Shown here: piece by piece, positions 7,075 through 13,826 of the stretch | Layout: each line of letters opens with the position of its first letter | How positions within the stretch are numbered: position 1 is the stretch's first letter | NCBI GenBank assembly: GCA_002479815.1 | Contig: DLPA01000171.1 | Location: forward strand, 16,696 to 30,521 | Source of the DNA: a bacterium UBA7470 | GTDB lineage: Bacteria; Pseudomonadota; Gammaproteobacteria; Burkholderiales; Burkholderiaceae_C | DNA length: 13,826 nt | Reading direction: 5' to 3' | Notes under the pieces: generated by a model | The model's input: the letters and a program-made list of their open reading frames with translations, nothing else | Told to the model about the DNA's origin: nothing | Database searches by the model: none | Position numbers and translations under genes: made by a program

Positions 7075-8049
7075 CTACCACTGTGGTCGTGCAGACATTT
7101 CCACAAACAGTTCTTTATAGATTTGATATCGGTTATCGCTGATGTTCATCATCTGAAGACTGTCTCTGGTTTGTAAATGCTGTAAAACCCCACATCCTGG
7201 CTCATGCAGATGCGTACAGTTTGCAAATTTGCAATGACCCAAGTGAACGCGCAAGTCGGGCATCAATTGGGCCAACATTGGCGCTTGTATGTGGTGCAAA
7301 CCAAACTCTTGAAATCCTGGGGAGTCGATCAAAACTGTGTCACGAGCGATCTCATCTATCCAATACCAACGGGTCGCAGTCGTCGTGTGCTTACCACTGT
7401 TGAGCGCTTTTGAAACCACATTTGTCAGTGCTTGAGCGTGCGGCACAAAATAATTGATGAGTGTACTTTTTCCTACGCCAGAGGGGCCTAAGACCAAAGT
7501 GACACGTCCTTGTAAGTGTTGGTATAAGGTATCTTTGCTGAGTTGATGTTGTGGTTCGTGCAATCCTAAGGGCATGACTGCGTAGTTCATCGCTCGGTAC
7601 GGTTCTAAGCGAGTCCAAGCGCGTTCAAATCGTTCAAGCAGGTCGAGTTTATTCAGCACGATCAAAGGTTGTATGCCTGTGGCCTCGGCAGCAATCAACG
7701 CTCTGGTCAACTGGCGTTCAGAAAACTCAGGCTCAGCCGCGAGCAGAATCAACACTTGATCGATGTTGGCGGCAAAAGACTTGGTGCGGATTTCATCTTG
7801 ACGGTAGAAGACATTTCGGCGCGGTAAGACTTGTTCTATCGTCCCTTCGTCTTGTGAGGGATGCCATGCCACTCTGTCACCAACCACAGCCTCATTTTTC
7901 TTGCCTCTGGGGTGGCAGATGCGTGTTTGCCCTGCATCGTCTTCCACCAACACGTGCCGACCAAAGGTCGCTACGACCCGGCCCTGCTGTAACAAAGGGG
8001 AGGTCGTCGTCGATGTGCTGCTGCGCAAGTTAAAACGGGACTTGGCCAT
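7075..8049 (-). CDS. rsgA: Ribosome small subunit-dependent GTPase RsgA (YjeQ)
   Basis: This 324-residue circularly permuted GTPase checks late 30S maturation and releases RbfA. Domain order is typical: an N-terminal OB fold (about 20-85), then the permuted G domain with G4 NKLD at 133-136, G1 GPSGVGKST at 188-196, switch threonines HTTTAT at 221-226 and G3 DSPG at 242-245, then a zinc finger with ligands Cys273, Cys278, His280 and Cys286. Length and motifs are complete. The ATG at 8049 comes 13 bases after the stop of the upstream M48 protease, with no strong ribosome-binding site, so translational coupling is likely. It converges on the CbiB-like gene. It is the second ribosome-assembly factor in the window, with DarP. 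Confidence 0.96.
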   Translation of the reverse strand: MAKSRFNLRSSTSTTTSPLLQQGRVVATFGRHVLVEDDAGQTRICHPRGKKNEAVVGDRVAWHPSQDEGTIEQVLPRRNVFYRQDEIRTKSFAANIDQVLILLAAEPEFSERQLTRALIAAEATGIQPLIVLNKLDLLERFERAWTRLEPYRAMNYAVMPLGLHEPQHQLSKDTLYQHLQGRVTLVLGPSGVGKSTLINYFVPHAQALTNVVSKALNSGKHTTTATRWYWIDEIARDTVLIDSPGFQEFGLHHIQAPMLAQLMPDLRVHLGHCKFANCTHLHEPGCGVLQHLQTRDSLQMMNISDNRYQIYKELFVEMSARPQW

Positions 8050-8062
8050 GCGCTTATGCCGA

Positions 8063-9343
8063 TTACAACTGAGGCGCAGACGGAGACAGCAAGCGCGCCA
8101 CGCGCTCTAGGGCAGGGGGATGCGAGTGGTAGAAACGCACAAACCACGGGTCTGGGGTCAAGGTGCTGGCATTGTCACGATAGAGTTTGGTCAACGCACT
8201 GACCAAATCGCTGGCCTGTGCGTGTCGGCACGCAAAATCATCGGCTTGAAATTCTTGGTGGCGAGAATGTGCAGCGAACAAAGGAGATAACCAAAAACTC
8301 ACGATCGGAGTAACCATGCCGAACAAAATCAGAGCAGCAGCCTGATTGCCACCGACCCATGCGGGCTCAACGCCCAAACCTTGATAGAACCAAGGACTGT
8401 TCGACAACCATCCCAATACGGCAAACCCAAGCCCACTGAAGACAGACATTCCCAACAGACGCTGCGTCACATGGCGATGGTGGTAATGCCCCAATTCATG
8501 TGCGAGTACGGCTTCTACTTCTGCTGGGGTCAGCATTTCGAGCAGGGTATCGAAAAAAACAACACGCTTGCTTTTACCCAACCCGGTGAAATAAGCGTTA
8601 GCGTGAGCACTACGACGACTACCATCCATCACGAACAAGTCGGTGATAGCAAAACCACAGCGCTGGGCCAAGGCCATGACTCGTTGACGCAACTCTTGAT
8701 TTTGCAGGGGGGTAAATTTATTGAAGAGCGGGGCGATCAACACAGGATAAATGACCAAGATCAACAGGTTAAATCCCACGAATACAGCCCAAGCCCACAG
8801 CCACCATAGGTCACCTGCGCTGGCCATTACCCACAACACCAACGCAGCGATTGGCAGCCCAATGGCCGCCCCCACCAGCATTCCCTTGATACCATCGATG
8901 ACCCAATCTTTGAAGCTTTGTCGGTTAAAACCAAATGCCGCTTCTAGTTTAAAGGTCTGGTACCAAGACAAGGGCAAGTCAAGAATACTGGAACAAACGG
9001 TAAACGCGACAAGAATACTCAATTGTAAAAAAAGGCCTTGTGCGGCAACCGCCTCACGAACAGTCCCGATCAAGGCATCCAAGCCACCGAGTAAAGTCCA
9101 TACCAACAGCAACACCGTATTCCACATCAACCCAAGTAAGCCCAGTTTGGTTTTCTCAATTGTGTAATGCGCGGCTTTGTCGTGTGCCACAAGATCAATG
9201 GTGTGTGCAAACACTTGCGGTACGTCTTGCCGATGTGCTGCCACATAGCGAATTTGGCGCGTGTTCAGCCACAGCTTAGTCAACACCACAGCCAAGACAC
9301 CAAACGCAAAGGCGATCGAGAAAACAACAGGTGATAAGGCCAT
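8063..9343 (-). CDS. M48 family membrane metalloprotease (Ste24/CAAX protease 1-like)
   Basis: This 426-residue integral membrane zinc protease has the N-terminal M48 domain found in Ste24 homologues. Hydrophobic segments are near residues 5-24, 68-95, 103-121, 152-175, 180-205, 296-312 and 335-355. The active-site motif HELGH is at 282-286, with the third zinc ligand Glu364 in EFQADDFA, and the C-terminal HPP near 408-410 is typical. The larger size and N-terminal domain separate it from HtpX (about 290 residues). The ATG at 9343 lies 4 bases after the gpsA stop, and the GGA of the last gpsA codon may act as the ribosome-binding site. A GTG at 9370 would overlap gpsA and is less likely. Bacterial relatives probably act in membrane protein quality control; the substrate here is unknown. 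Confidence 0.92.
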   Translation of the reverse strand: MALSPVVFSIAFAFGVLAVVLTKLWLNTRQIRYVAAHRQDVPQVFAHTIDLVAHDKAAHYTIEKTKLGLLGLMWNTVLLLVWTLLGGLDALIGTVREAVAAQGLFLQLSILVAFTVCSSILDLPLSWYQTFKLEAAFGFNRQSFKDWVIDGIKGMLVGAAIGLPIAALVLWVMASAGDLWWLWAWAVFVGFNLLILVIYPVLIAPLFNKFTPLQNQELRQRVMALAQRCGFAITDLFVMDGSRRSAHANAYFTGLGKSKRVVFFDTLLEMLTPAEVEAVLAHELGHYHHRHVTQRLLGMSVFSGLGFAVLGWLSNSPWFYQGLGVEPAWVGGNQAAALILFGMVTPIVSFWLSPLFAAHSRHQEFQADDFACRHAQASDLVSALTKLYRDNASTLTPDPWFVRFYHSHPPALERVARLLSPSAPQL

Positions 9344-9347
9344 AGAA

Positions 9348-10403
9348 TTATCCGTATTCGGGTTTTGCACCTCGGCCCATCAAGGCCGCGACAGCTTGTG
9401 CGGGTAGCGTACGCTCGTCTAATAAATCAACCACAGCTTGCACAATAGGCATCTCGACGTTCAGGCTCTGAGCACGCTGCAACACAGTACGAGCACTATA
9501 GACACCTTCAGCCACGTGTCCTAATGACGCAACTGCGTCCTTTAAGTTCAATCCTTGAGCCAACCGCAGTCCAACTTGACGATTGCGGCTCAAATCGCCC
9601 GTGGCAGTCAAGACCAAATCGCCCAGACCCGATAAGCCCATGAACGTATCAGAGCGGGCGCCCAAGGCAAGACCAAGGCGTGTCATTTCTGCCAACCCAC
9701 GAGTAATCAGGGCGGCCCTGGCATTCAGCCCCAGTTGCAGGCCGTCGCACAAACCTGTGGCCAAGGCCAATACGTTTTTCACAGCCCCCCCCACCTCCAC
9801 GCCCACCAAATCACTGTTGGCATAGACCCTGAGTTGGGGATGATGGAAGGCGGCCACCAAGGCCTCACGCACCGCCGTGTGGTGACTTGCAGCCACCAAT
9901 GCCGTGGGCTGCCCCAACGCCACCTCTTGTGCAAAGCTTGGGCCACTGAGCGCACCTGCCTGCACAGCGGGTGCAACTTGCGCTTGAATTTCATGTGGCA
10001 AACAGCCAGTTCCCGCCTCAAAACCCTTGCACAGCCATGCGAGCGGAAGGCCATGCGCACCTCGCAGATGCTGTAGGGTTGTCCTTAAGCCTGCGATGGG
10101 GGTGGCCACAATACACAATCCCACGAGCCCGTGAGCAGCAAAGGGGTAGGTTGCAGAGTGTGACCTCACGTGGTGCTGTGGTGTCAGTGTTGCCATCTGT
10201 GCGTCACTGGCATGAGCCACCGTGAGAGAAGACGGAAAAGCCACGCCTGGCAAATAGCGATCATTGCGGTTTTGAGCCTGCATCAATGCGGCTTGGCCTG
10301 CATCTCGCGCCCACAGTTCTACGCAATGCCCTGCCGGATGTTGAGCAGCTGCAATGGCCAACGCCGTCCCCCATGCTCCTGCCCCTATCACAATTATTTT
10401 CAT
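9348..10403 (-). CDS. gpsA: Glycerol-3-phosphate dehydrogenase [NAD(P)+], GpsA
   Basis: This 351-residue cytoplasmic enzyme reduces dihydroxyacetone phosphate to sn-glycerol-3-phosphate, the backbone for phospholipids. Seen here: the dinucleotide-binding GAGAWG at residues 7-12, IVATP at 98-102, CKGFE at 125-129, SGPSFAQEV at 153-161, and the catalytic [13 protein letters not shown] with Lys209. Most homologues have about 325-340 residues. The extra length lies between SSLTV and the IVATP strand (about residues 65-95), where a His-rich insert of roughly 18-20 residues is seen. The catalytic core is intact, so activity is expected. The ATG at 10403 has no clear ribosome-binding site. In Burkholderiales gpsA commonly follows secB, as here, across a 50-base AT-rich spacer. 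Confidence 0.95.
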   Translation of the reverse strand: MKIIVIGAGAWGTALAIAAAQHPAGHCVELWARDAGQAALMQAQNRNDRYLPGVAFPSSLTVAHASDAQMATLTPQHHVRSHSATYPFAAHGLVGLCIVATPIAGLRTTLQHLRGAHGLPLAWLCKGFEAGTGCLPHEIQAQVAPAVQAGALSGPSFAQEVALGQPTALVAASHHTAVREALVAAFHHPQLRVYANSDLVGVEVGGAVKNVLALATGLCDGLQLGLNARAALITRGLAEMTRLGLALGARSDTFMGLSGLGDLVLTATGDLSRNRQVGLRLAQGLNLKDAVASLGHVAEGVYSARTVLQRAQSLNVEMPIVQAVVDLLDERTLPAQAVAALMGRGAKPEYG

Positions 10404-10453
10404 AGTAAGTTACGTATAAAAAATAAGCATTTTAGGGGTATTTTGACCGCTTA

Positions 10454-10903
10454 TTATTGAAGCGTAGACTGGGCTGCGGCTTGTGCCTGCTGCTGCTCGT
10501 ACATGGCTTGGAAATTGATTTCTGTCAGGTGAACAGGCGGAAAACCTGCGCGCGTGATCAAGTCAGCCACGTTGCCGCGCAAGTAAGGGTAGACGATTTG
10601 TGGGCAGGCAATACCCATGATAGGCCCCATCTGCTCGGGAGGTAGGTTGCGGATTTCAAAGATGCCTGCTTGCTTACACTCGGCCAAGAAGACGGTTTTA
10701 TCGCCAATTTTGGTCTGCACTGTGGCAGTCACGCACACTTCGTACACACCCTCAGCGGCAGCCTCAGCGGAGACAGCCAACTGAATATCTACAGAAGGTT
10801 GCTCAGGCGACAACAAAATCGCAGGCGAGTTGGGTTGTTCCAAGGATGCTTCTTTCAGGTACAAGCGTTGAATTTGGAACATGGGTTGTGCTTCTTCGGA
10901 CAT
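10454..10903 (-). CDS. secB: Protein-export chaperone SecB
   Basis: This 149-residue tetrameric chaperone holds precursors unfolded and delivers them to SecA for export. Recognisable segments are [19 protein letters not shown] at the N terminus, [20 protein letters not shown], and the conserved [32 protein letters not shown]. The length matches the family (E. coli 155). The tail is a Gln/Ala-rich stretch. The ATG at 10903 is supported by the homologue start, with a weak GAAAGAA upstream. It lies between grxC and gpsA, the usual order rhodanese-grxC-secB-gpsA of Burkholderiales. The 126 bases before it contain a palindrome and may hold an internal promoter, though I could not identify one convincingly. 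Confidence 0.97.
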   Translation of the reverse strand: MSEEAQPMFQIQRLYLKEASLEQPNSPAILLSPEQPSVDIQLAVSAEAAAEGVYEVCVTATVQTKIGDKTVFLAECKQAGIFEIRNLPPEQMGPIMGIACPQIVYPYLRGNVADLITRAGFPPVHLTEINFQAMYEQQQAQAAAQSTLQ

Positions 10904-10978
10904 GGTGTTCTTTCAATGAGTAAAAATCAGCAACATAAAACTCTGGACAAAGCAGAGATAAAACAAAACCCGCCCATC

Positions 10979-10988
10979 TGTGATCACA
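10979..10988. other. Perfect 10-bp palindrome upstream of secB
   Basis: TGTGATCACA is a complete palindrome in the 126-base secB-grxC spacer, about 75 bases before the secB start. It contains the TGTGA/TCACA half-sites seen in CRP-type operators, but without the 6-base gap that CRP needs. A regulator cannot be assigned, and a chance occurrence is possible. Confidence 0.25.
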
Positions 10989-11029
10989 TTGAAACACGCA
11001 AGAGGGGCAGGTCGCCGTGTGCGATTATG

Positions 11030-11287
11030 TCAGCCTGCCAGCAGCGGTGTCAGTCCGCCTTGGGCGTCTAGGGCGTACAAATCATCGCAACCACCCACGT
11101 GCGTGCTGCCAATAAAAATTTGGGGCACAGTGCGGCGTCCCGTCAATTGCATCATTTCTGTGCGACGCACAGGCTCTAAATCAACCCGAATTTCCTCTAG
11201 TTGTGTGACCCCTCGATTGGCAAGCAATTGTTTGGCACGGATGCAGTAGGGACAGGTTGCGGTCAGATAAATTTTGACGGGCTTCAT
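11030..11287 (-). CDS. grxC: Glutaredoxin 3 (GrxC)
   Basis: This 85-residue dithiol glutaredoxin reduces disulfides and glutathione mixed disulfides with electrons from glutathione. Seen here: the redox motif CPYC at residues 12-15, the cis-proline motif TVPQIFIG, and the glutathione-binding GGCDDL. The length is standard (E. coli GrxC 83). The ATG at 11287 has GAGAG about 8 bases upstream. It lies 36 bases after the rhodanese gene and upstream of secB, a conserved betaproteobacterial grouping. With trxA and the rhodanese, it makes three thiol-chemistry genes in the window. Confidence 0.96.
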   Translation of the reverse strand: MKPVKIYLTATCPYCIRAKQLLANRGVTQLEEIRVDLEPVRRTEMMQLTGRRTVPQIFIGSTHVGGCDDLYALDAQGGLTPLLAG

Positions 11288-11323
11288 CAGATGATCTCTC
11301 AGGTTGGTGTAATCCGCTTGAAT

Positions 11324-11734
11324 TCACGCTTTTTCGATGGGCAGGCCTGTTTCACGCCACGCACCCATGCCGCCAGACAGCGATTGAGCCTTCTCATAGC
11401 CTAATTTTTGAGCAATCGCCACGGCTCGATTGGATCGAACCCCAGTGGCGCACACCAACACCAGAGGCAAGCCCTTGTTTTTCACGGTTTGGGTCAATTC
11501 CGCTTCCAAGCGAGAAACGGGTAGGTTTTTTGCGTTTTTGATATGACCTGCTGCATATTCATTCGGCTCGCACACGTCAATCACAACAGCCTTTTCGCGG
11601 TTCATCAACAACACCACTTCGTTCGGGTTAAGACCGCCCGCGTATGCCCCCTTGGATACGGTGGGCCAGAGCAACATCGCAGCCGATACGATGGCGATGG
11701 TGATCAACAGCCAGTTATCAATAAAAAAACTCAC
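11324..11734 (-). CDS. Membrane-anchored single-domain rhodanese
   Basis: This 136-residue rhodanese-like sulfurtransferase resembles E. coli YibN, which also lies upstream of grxC and secB. One N-terminal transmembrane segment (about residues 8-25) anchors it, followed by a rhodanese domain with VIDVCEPNEYAAGHI and the active-site loop CATGVR starting at Cys95. The start is taken as GTG at 11734 because AAAGGA lies 5 bases upstream and the product then starts SFFIDNWLL, like homologues. An in-frame TTG six codons upstream would overlap that ribosome-binding site. It is the first gene of the minus-strand series. The physiological sulfur donor and acceptor cannot be read from the sequence. Confidence 0.9.
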   Translation of the reverse strand: MSFFIDNWLLITIAIVSAAMLLWPTVSKGAYAGGLNPNEVVLLMNREKAVVIDVCEPNEYAAGHIKNAKNLPVSRLEAELTQTVKNKGLPLVLVCATGVRSNRAVAIAQKLGYEKAQSLSGGMGAWRETGLPIEKA

Positions 11735-11760
11735 AACAATCCTTTCAAACAAAAGAAAAC

Positions 11761-11779
11761 TGGCAAAAAACCTTTGCCA
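11761..11779 (-). promoter_or_regulatory. Hairpin with T-rich tail in the rhodanese leader
   Basis: TGGCAAA and TTTGCCA form a perfect 7-bp stem with a 5-base loop. On the minus strand it is followed by GTTTTCTTTTGTTTG and then the rhodanese ribosome-binding site, a terminator-like layout inside the leader. A weak minus-strand promoter (TTGATG read from 11834-11829, TAGAAT read from 11809-11804, 19-base spacer) lies upstream. Attenuation is possible but unproven. Confidence 0.35.
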
Positions 11780-11949
11780 TACGGCCTGATGCCAAAACGG
11801 TGGATTCTAAAATGCGGGGCTTGGTTCTCATCAACAGCCTGATCGTTGTCTTTATTGGTGCTGGGCATCCATTTTCAATGTCTTGCTGCGAGTGGCATGG
11901 CATTGATGGCCCGCTTTTCCTTTTTTGTTTCTTTCATTTATAAATTCTT

Positions 11950-12693
11950 ATGTACAAAGTTGTGCTTATTCGCCACGGCGAGTCCACTTGGAACCTTGAA
12001 AATCGTTTTACCGGCTGGACTGATGTGGACCTGACACCATTGGGGGTTGAACAAGCCAAATCAGCCGGTCGCTTGCTCAAAGCAGAAGGCTACGAATTTG
12101 ACGTGGCGTACACCAGCGTACTCAAGCGTGCGATTCATACCCTGTGGCACTGCTTGGACGAAATGGACAGACCTTGGCTGCCCGTGGTCAACGCTTGGCA
12201 ATTGAATGAGCGTCACTATGGCGGCTTGCAGGGCTTGAACAAAGCCGACATGGCGCGTCAATATGGCGATGCACAAGTATTGGTGTGGCGGCGCAGCTAT
12301 GACACCCCACCACCGGCCTTAGAAGCCAGCGACCCACGTTGCGAGCGCAGCGATTTGCGCTATGCCCAATTAGCCCCTGAGCAAGTGCCCTTGACCGAAT
12401 GCTTGAAAGACACCGTTGCCCGTGTGGTTCCCTACTGGGAGCACACACTGGCGCCCGCCATCCGTTCAGGACAGCGTTTGGTGGTGGCGGCACACGGCAA
12501 CAGCATACGCGCACTGATCAAGTATTTGGATGGCATTTCTGATGCCGACATCGTGAACTTGAACATCCCGAACGGCATCCCCTTGGTGTATGAGCTGGAT
12601 GCTGAATTGCGTCCCATCCGTCATGACTACTTGGGCGATGCCGAAGCCGCCGCCAAAGCAGCGGCCGCCGTCGCCAGCCAAGGCAAAGCCTGA
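11950..12693 (+). CDS. gpmA: 2,3-bisphosphoglycerate-dependent phosphoglycerate mutase
   Basis: This 247-residue glycolytic enzyme interconverts 3- and 2-phosphoglycerate. Seen here: the phosphohistidine motif LIRHGEST with His9, [25 protein letters not shown] with Glu87, and [10 protein letters not shown] with His182. The length matches E. coli GpmA (250), and the C-terminal extension typical of the cofactor-dependent form is present, ending in an Ala-rich tail. The ATG at 11950 has no Shine-Dalgarno sequence. Instead TATAAA lies at 11939-11944, only 5 bases before the ATG, so a leaderless transcript is conceivable. It diverges from the rhodanese gene across about 215 bases. The S41 protease follows, an order common in Burkholderiales. 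Confidence 0.97.
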   Translation: MYKVVLIRHGESTWNLENRFTGWTDVDLTPLGVEQAKSAGRLLKAEGYEFDVAYTSVLKRAIHTLWHCLDEMDRPWLPVVNAWQLNERHYGGLQGLNKADMARQYGDAQVLVWRRSYDTPPPALEASDPRCERSDLRYAQLAPEQVPLTECLKDTVARVVPYWEHTLAPAIRSGQRLVVAAHGNSIRALIKYLDGISDADIVNLNIPNGIPLVYELDAELRPIRHDYLGDAEAAAKAAAAVASQGKA

Positions 12694-12727
12694 GCCGTTT
12701 GTCGTGAAAAATGGGGCTTTATCGGGA

Positions 12728-12762
12728 ACTATACGGCCCCCTACTGCTCTTGGGCGTATAGT
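12728..12762 (+). other. Strong hairpin in the gpmA-S41 protease spacer
   Basis: ACTATACG at 12728-12735 pairs perfectly with CGTATAGT at 12755-12762. After one bulged G (12736), CCC at 12737-12739 pairs with GGG at 12752-12754, giving 11 pairs with a 12-base loop. No T-tract follows, so it is not a classic terminator. A second small inverted repeat, CTGTG at 12774-12778 and CACAG at 12786-12790, comes next. They may be an operator, an mRNA processing or stabilising hairpin, or a Rho-dependent end for gpmA. Confidence 0.45.
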
Positions 12763-12834
12763 CAATTGGCCATCTGTGCTTGGTTCACAGTTGTTGATAG
12801 GCGTTATTTCAGCGTTGTTTTGAAGGTGACGAAG

Positions 12835-13826
12835 ATGGGGCAAAAGCTCAAAATTGCAGGCTGGATTGCACTTGGTGCAGTGGCAGGCGCATTGACCACG
12901 GTTCAGATTCAAGCGACCGCGCGCAATTCCTTAGCACCCTTGCCGCTGCAAGAGTTGCAGCAGCTGGCTGCGGTGTTCGGCATGGTCAAAAGCGACTATG
13001 TGGAACCCGTCGATGACAAAAAACTCATCACCGATGCCATTGCGGGCATGGTGGCCAGTCTCGACCCTCACTCCCAGTACTACGACAAGAAGAGCTTTAA
13101 AGAATTCCGTGAAGGCACTTCGGGCCGTTTTGTCGGCATCGGGATAGAGATCACGATGGAAGATGGTTTGGTCAAAGTCGTCTCCCCCATTGAAGGCTCG
13201 CCCGCTTACCGTGCGGGCCTAAAGCCCAATGATTTGATTACGAAAATTGACGATACTGCTGTGCGTGGTCTTACCATCAACGATGCTGTCAAGCGCATGC
13301 GTGGTGAACCCCAAACCAAAGTCACCATCACCGTGTTTCGCAAAGACGAAAACCGCACCTTTCCGGTGACGATCACCCGCGAAGAAATCAAAACCCAAAG
13401 CGTCAAATCCAAGCTGATCGAACCCGGCTATGGCTGGTTGCGTGTGTCCCAATTCCAAGAGCGCACTGTGGAAGACTTTGCTCGTAAATTGGAAGCAATG
13501 GCAAAAGAAGACCCCAAACTCAAGGGGCTGGTGCTGGATTTACGCAACGACCCGGGCGGCTTATTGGATGCAGCCGTTGCTTTATCGGCGGCCTTCTTGC
13601 CTGAGGGTGTCACAGTCGTTTCGACCAACGGCCAATTAGAGGAAAGCAAGTCGGTTTATAAGGCCACGCCCCAGCACTACTTGCGCCGTGGCAGCACCGA
13701 CTTCATCAAACAACTCACCCAAGCCACGAATGGTTTGTACAAAAACATCCCCATCGTCGTGTTGGTGAACGAGGGATCGGCCTCCGCCAGCGAGATTGTT
13801 GCAGGTGCTTTGCAAGACCACAAACG
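12835..13826 (+). CDS. S41 carboxyl-terminal processing protease (CtpA family), cut by window end
   Basis: The frame is open from ATG 12835 to the last base, giving 330 codons of a protein that usually has about 450-480 residues. It belongs to the C-terminal processing protease family, periplasmic serine proteases that cleave peptide tails and control cell-wall hydrolases. Seen here: an N-terminal signal or anchor (about 6-26), the S41 N-terminal region with SLDPHSQYYD at 75-84, a PDZ domain near 98-180 starting FVGIGIEI, the conserved LDLRNDPGGLL at 234-244, and NEGSASASEI with the likely catalytic Ser315. The catalytic lysine would lie beyond the window. AAGGTG 6 bases before the ATG is a good ribosome-binding site. 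It follows gpmA by 141 bases. Confidence 0.94.
   Translation, partial: MGQKLKIAGWIALGAVAGALTTVQIQATARNSLAPLPLQELQQLAAVFGMVKSDYVEPVDDKKLITDAIAGMVASLDPHSQYYDKKSFKEFREGTSGRFVGIGIEITMEDGLVKVVSPIEGSPAYRAGLKPNDLITKIDDTAVRGLTINDAVKRMRGEPQTKVTITVFRKDENRTFPVTITREEIKTQSVKSKLIEPGYGWLRVSQFQERTVEDFARKLEAMAKEDPKLKGLVLDLRNDPGGLLDAAVALSAAFLPEGVTVVSTNGQLEESKSVYKATPQHYLRRGSTDFIKQLTQATNGLYKNIPIVVLVNEGSASASEIVAGALQDHK

Noticed and set aside
8381..9167. Plus-strand open frames of 142 and 138 residues opposite the M48 gene
   Set aside because: They are antisense shadows with low-complexity Thr, Gln and Pro content and overlap a complete membrane protease with all zinc ligands.
11006..11039. GGCAGG/CCTGCC inverted pair at the grxC stop as a terminator
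   Set aside because: Only 6 pairs with a 22-base loop, it includes coding sequence and no T-tract follows on the minus strand.
12466..12912. A 148-residue minus-strand open frame across the gpmA end
   Set aside because: It covers the gpmA 3' end, the hairpin spacer and the S41 protease start, with no domain and no supporting ribosome-binding site.
1..13826. A hidden mobile element, defence system, CRISPR array or biosynthetic cluster
   Set aside because: Nearly all the sequence is accounted for by thirteen recognisable core genes; no transposase, integrase, repeat array or unfamiliar gene group was seen.

Overview
This window is an ordinary stretch of bacterial chromosome carrying thirteen housekeeping genes. 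The proteins look betaproteobacterial, most likely Burkholderiales and probably Comamonadaceae or a close relative. The evidence is the style of RplS, SecB, GpmA and PmbA, the series rplS / CoA pyrophosphatase / CbiB-like protein / rsgA / M48 protease, the series rhodanese / grxC / secB / gpsA, and gpmA followed by an S41 protease. No phage, transposase, CRISPR array, tRNA, rRNA or defence genes are visible. I found no previously undescribed system and do not claim one.

Layout. (1) 1-276 has no gene; it holds two diverged copies of an AT-rich repeat facing each other. (2) 277-3029: pmbA (tldE) on the minus strand, diverging from darP (yjgA) and mog on the plus strand. (3) 3160-4648: srkA (yihE) on plus, convergent with trxA on minus. 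(4) 4649-7025: a divergent promoter region, then rplS with a strong terminator, then a CoA pyrophosphatase (nudL-like) and a CbiB/AmpE-family membrane protein, all on plus. (5) 7075-11734: six minus-strand genes, transcribed in the order rhodanese, grxC, secB, gpsA, M48 protease, rsgA. (6) 11950 to the end: gpmA and the start of an S41 carboxyl-terminal processing protease, on plus and cut by the window edge.

Functional themes are protein quality control and export (PmbA, SecB, M48, CtpA), thiol redox (TrxA, GrxC, rhodanese), ribosome assembly and structure (DarP, RsgA, RplS), and central or cofactor metabolism (GpsA, GpmA, Mog, CoA pyrophosphatase). The more unusual points are the gene order (rplS without rpsP-rimM-trmD, trxA without rho), several hairpins in spacers and leaders, an apparent insertion in GpsA, and gpmA with a TATAAA box almost against its start codon. 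Several start codons were moved inward from the longest open frame, using homologue length, ribosome-binding sites and neighbour overlap.
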